NCBI GenBank assembly: GCA_002491565.1 | Contig: DKWE01000013.1 | Location: forward strand, 1 to 7,683 | DNA from: Lachnospiraceae bacterium UBA7160 | Lineage (GTDB): Bacteria; Bacillota; Clostridia; Lachnospirales; Lachnospiraceae | Reading direction: 5' to 3' | Length of the DNA stretch: 7,683 nt | Translations under genes and position numbers: made by a program | In this document: positions 5,711-7,683 of the stretch, in pieces | How positions within the stretch are numbered: position 1 is the stretch's first letter | How the letters are laid out: each line of letters starts with the position of its first letter | The notes under the pieces: generated by a model | Told to the model about the DNA's origin: nothing | Databases searched by the model: none | The model's input: the letters and a program-made list of their open reading frames with translations, nothing else

Positions 5711-6111
5711 TTACTACAACTTGTCTTGAATGAAAACCAGTTTTTTCTAAATCTTCCCTTGTACCTATCCCACAACACTTTCCCACTTTAAAGTTTTATC
5801 ATGTGTGCATAATATACAATTATTTTTTATTTTTCTATATTTTTTATAGCATTTTCACTGTATATTTACCATTTATTCATATTATGTTCATAATTGATTG
5901 TTATAGTGTAATCAGTTCTTAAGAACACTTGCCAAAGTTGAGCAAGTTTGAATTCGCCTGATTGATAAATTTTTTTCATAATAGCCTCCGGTGTACCAGA
6001 CACCGGGGGCACTCCTCATTTATAGAGAAATTGAGCGTTACCGTCCACACCTCCGCTGTCCCCAAAGGCATTTCCATACGATAGATACGAAACTACCAGC
6101 TGATCTTTCTG
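5711..6111. other. AT-rich intergenic region with dyads
   Basis: No coding region is supported here. The core 5780-5900 is extremely AT-rich and could hold a minus-strand promoter for the candidate RNA, but no -35/-10 pair stands out. A perfect 12-bp palindrome GTTCTTAAGAAC lies at 5915-5926, and an ACTTGC/GCAAGT stem (5927-5932, 5942-5947) follows immediately. ACTTTAAAGT at 5787-5796 is another palindrome. A run of seven T near 5970-5976 is not preceded by a strong stem. The 12-bp palindrome is of operator type, though no regulator gene is present in the window. Confidence 0.45.
5984..6010. other. Strong 11-bp hairpin, orphan
   Basis: GCCTCCGGTGT (5984-5994) pairs with ACACCGGGGGC (6000-6010) around the 5-nt loop ACCAG, with one G-U wobble on plus-strand RNA. 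Neither strand carries a U-tract immediately after it: the nearby T run lies upstream on the plus strand and reads as A on the minus strand. It therefore does not qualify as an intrinsic terminator for either direction, though it may have been one or may mark an RNA 3' end. Confidence 0.6.
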
Positions 6112-6140
6112 TTGCACAATATAAAAATATACGGTATTAT
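6112..6140 (+). promoter_or_regulatory. Sigma-A-type promoter of the acetyltransferase gene
   Basis: TTGCAC (-35, 6112-6117) and TATTAT (-10, 6135-6140) are spaced by exactly 17 nt of AT-rich DNA. Transcription should start near 6147, giving a 5' leader of about 90 nt before the ATG at 6238. Confidence 0.7.
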
Positions 6141-6180
6141 GATACAGTTGCAAAACAACGCAGCTTTTACGGCTGGCAGC

Positions 6181-6200
6181 ATCTGTCCCGGCAGACAGAT
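6181..6200 (+). promoter_or_regulatory. Hairpin in the acetyltransferase leader
   Basis: ATCTGTC (6181-6187) and GACAGAT (6194-6200) form a perfect 7-bp stem with a 6-nt loop, about 20 nt upstream of the AGAGGT ribosome binding site. No U-tract follows, so it is not a terminator. It may stabilise the transcript, and any regulatory role is speculative. Confidence 0.4.
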
Positions 6201-6237
6201 CTATTTCATCATAGTCCGAACAAGAGGTCAACCAATT

Positions 6238-7068
6238 ATGACAAACGAAGCCTATATCAAATTAATAGAGGAGATTTCTCTGAACGCGTGGCCGTCACAT
6301 AAAATTGAGCTATACGACGGCTGGCTGATCCGTTTTTCCCATAATTATACGCATCGCACCAACAGCGTCACGCAGGTCGGAGCTTCCCTCATCCCGATTG
6401 AGGAAAAAATACAGTATTGCGAAGCGGTTTACGCAAATTACCATACCCCTGTCATTTTTAAAATCAGTCCGCTGCTTGATGCCTCATTTGACCGCCTTCT
6501 TGCGCAGAAGGGATATGAAATTCAGCATGTCACCGAAGTCATGACCATGAACATGGAGCAGTTCCACTGCTATCCTTCTGTATCTGCAGAATATGAATAC
6601 TATGGACGGAATTCTGGTCTGCCATCCTTTATCGTCTATCCAAATGACGTCATTGTACTGCTGCAGGACCGCATTACTGATGAATGGATCACCGCTCTGT
6701 TCCGTCTCAACGGAACGACCAATCCGACGCTGCGGCGCATTGTGCCGTCCATGTTTAAGGCAATCCCGAAGGAAACCATTGTCGCAAGTATCGAAATTGA
6801 TGGCCGGATGGTCGCATCCGGTCTTGGCATTATGGACCGCGGGCACGTTGGTCTCTATGCAATCTATGTTGATGCCAGCTGCCGCCGCAAAAGCTATGCG
6901 CGCGCTATCTGCAGCGCAATTCTCTCTGAGGCCCGCAAAAAGGGAGCCACTCAGGCATATCTCCAGGTTGTGCAGGGGAATACATATGCCAAAAAGCTGT
7001 ATACCTCTCTCGGCTTCACGGATCTCTACACCTACTGGTTCCGCGCCAAAGCCAGCATCCCCGGCTGA
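6238..7068 (+). CDS. GNAT family N-acetyltransferase
   Basis: The product of 276 residues is a GCN5-related acetyltransferase, expected to move an acetyl group from acetyl-CoA to an unknown amine. The N-terminal part carries NAWPS (16-20), DGWLIRFS (27-34) and THRTNSV (38-44), a signature of a GNAT subgroup with an extra N-terminal domain. The catalytic GNAT domain occupies about 180-270: VASGLGIMDRGHVGLYAIYV (192-211), then the acetyl-CoA loop CRRKSYARAICSAIL (215-229), and NTYAKKLYTSLGF (248-260) near the end. The usual Q/R-x-x-G-x-G/A loop has Ser219 where the first glycine would be. The ATG at 6238 has AGAGGT 10 bases upstream; in-frame ATGs upstream at 6112 and 6139 fall in the promoter or before the transcription start. 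It is monocistronic and converges on the FHA gene. The substrate cannot be predicted. Confidence 0.9.
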   Translation: MTNEAYIKLIEEISLNAWPSHKIELYDGWLIRFSHNYTHRTNSVTQVGASLIPIEEKIQYCEAVYANYHTPVIFKISPLLDASFDRLLAQKGYEIQHVTEVMTMNMEQFHCYPSVSAEYEYYGRNSGLPSFIVYPNDVIVLLQDRITDEWITALFRLNGTTNPTLRRIVPSMFKAIPKETIVASIEIDGRMVASGLGIMDRGHVGLYAIYVDASCRRKSYARAICSAILSEARKKGATQAYLQVVQGNTYAKKLYTSLGFTDLYTYWFRAKASIPG

Positions 7069-7121
7069 AATATCAGCGCTAAGATTCATATCTCCAGCTG
7101 AAATATCAATCGAGTTGATAT
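7064..7121. other. Hairpins and short direct repeat between convergent genes
   Basis: GCTGAAATATCA occurs twice (7064-7075 and 7097-7108), the first copy overlapping the acetyltransferase stop codon. The first copy forms a GCTGA/TCAGC stem with a 4-nt loop (7064-7077). The second runs into an ATATCAA/TTGATAT stem with a 5-nt loop (7103-7121). The stems are AT-rich and not followed by a T run on either strand, so if they serve as a bidirectional terminator for the convergent pair they are weak. Confidence 0.45.
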
Positions 7122-7168
7122 GACATCGGTTCGTTCCATCTGGTATCCGGATGAAGCGTATGCATGCC

Positions 7169-7683
7169 CTACTCTACTACTTTATATTGGAGATTTGCAA
7201 AGGCAATACGGTCGCCAGGATAAAAGATCCGCATTTCCTGCGGAAGCAGACGCTCTCCGTTCAGGAAGGTACCATTTCTGCTGTTCAGGTCCTGAATGCA
7301 ATATTGGCCACGTCTGCGCTCCAGACGGGCATGAAGACGGCTGACTGCGTTGGATTTCAGCAGGATATCACATTGATTTGCAATTTTTCCTATGGTTGCC
7401 CCCTGCTCTCCGATGAAGATATCCGGAAATTGTCCTTCCTGCTCCTTCTCATTTCCAAGTGCAGGGACATAGATCAGACGCATGCCTTCCTCTGATGCCA
7501 GATCTGTCAGGCAGCAGGTTTCTCCCTGTATCCTGGCTTCCGCCTCACTGCCGGATATGCCAGCTGCGTCTTGCTGGCGCCTCCATGCCTGCCCTCCTAT
7601 ATTCTCCACAGACTGCGCTGTTTGCTCTTCTACATTCCCTGTATATCGTGCTGCAGGGACTCCCGTTCTGCCTGTATATTGCG
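7169..7683 (-). CDS. FHA-domain protein, C-terminal part (runs off the window)
   Basis: The frame is open from the TAG at 7169 to the right edge, giving 170 visible C-terminal residues; the start lies outside. The GTG at 7609 is in frame but has no convincing ribosome binding site, so I read it as internal. The fragment begins with a Gly/Thr/Gln-rich linker (YTGRTG, ARYTGN), then a forkhead-associated domain over about the last 80 residues: ATIGK, SRLHARLE (114-121), DLNSRNGTFLNG (131-142) and PGDRIAF. FHA domains bind phosphothreonine peptides, using the SRxH and SxNGT motifs seen here. The canonical arginine of the first loop (GR) is Lys99. A C-terminal FHA after a variable linker is typical of a Lachnospiraceae protein type carrying a DUF6382 N-terminal domain, but that domain is not visible, so the family name is inference. 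Confidence 0.85.
   Translation of the reverse strand, partial: QYTGRTGVPAARYTGNVEEQTAQSVENIGGQAWRRQQDAAGISGSEAEARIQGETCCLTDLASEEGMRLIYVPALGNEKEQEGQFPDIFIGEQGATIGKIANQCDILLKSNAVSRLHARLERRRGQYCIQDLNSRNGTFLNGERLLPQEMRIFYPGDRIAFANLQYKVVE

Noticed and set aside
5548..5778. 76-codon minus-strand frame as a protein gene (CFVCGK motif hinting at a zinc site or thioesterase fragment)
   Set aside because: No ribosome binding site, AT-rich non-coding-like first half, no family match across its length; the structured-RNA reading explains the conserved-looking part better, though this is not certain.
6112..6237. Upstream in-frame ATG starts (6112, 6139) for the acetyltransferase
   Set aside because: The first ATG overlaps the -35 element and the second lies before the predicted transcription start; the family N-terminus begins near the ATG at 6238.
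6484..7123. Overlapping frames on both strands across the acetyltransferase
   Set aside because: They are shadows of the GNAT coding frame and give no recognisable product.

Overview
The window looks like a chromosomal segment from a low-to-mid GC Clostridia genome, most likely a gut-type Lachnospiraceae. The reasons are a family II pyrophosphatase with CBS and DRTGG regulatory domains, a C-terminal FHA protein of a Lachnospiraceae-like type, strong AGGAGG-type ribosome binding sites and long AT-rich intergenic gaps. The organism assignment is inference from gene content only; no phage, transposase, CRISPR or rRNA/tRNA signal is visible.

Layout. Four genes lie on the minus strand, each separated by a generous spacer. 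In transcription order from the right they are deoD (purine nucleoside phosphorylase, 4701-5411), a CBS/DRTGG manganese-type inorganic pyrophosphatase (2782-4509), a flavin reductase family protein (1956-2528) and murA (UDP-GlcNAc enolpyruvyl transferase, 287-1579). murA has its own promoter (1802-1829), a leader of about 216 nt with several inverted repeats, and an intrinsic terminator (93-125). To the right, a GNAT acetyltransferase (6238-7068) is transcribed on the plus strand from a clear sigma-A-type promoter (6112-6140). It converges with the 3' end of an FHA-domain protein on the minus strand (7169 to the right edge), which is cut by the window boundary.

How the genes relate. deoD (phosphorolysis of purine nucleosides) and the adenine-nucleotide-sensing pyrophosphatase are both linked to nucleotide and phosphate economy. 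The flavin reductase and MurA are unrelated household functions, and there is no tight operon. The coding genes are ordinary; the interest lies between them.

Non-coding content worth attention: (i) a 39-bp tandem repeat that repeats the end of murA together with its stop codon, in frame; (ii) mutually exclusive hairpins around the murA terminator, whose loop is complementary to the repeat units; (iii) the structured murA leader; (iv) a compact, GC-richer stretch upstream of deoD (about 5548-5710) that looks more like a conserved structured RNA than a protein gene, with the raiA motif RNA as the named hypothesis; (v) a 21-bp near-identical inverted pair at 2-22 and 1887-1907 that may belong to an interspersed intergenic element. 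I did not find a convincing new multi-gene system in this window.
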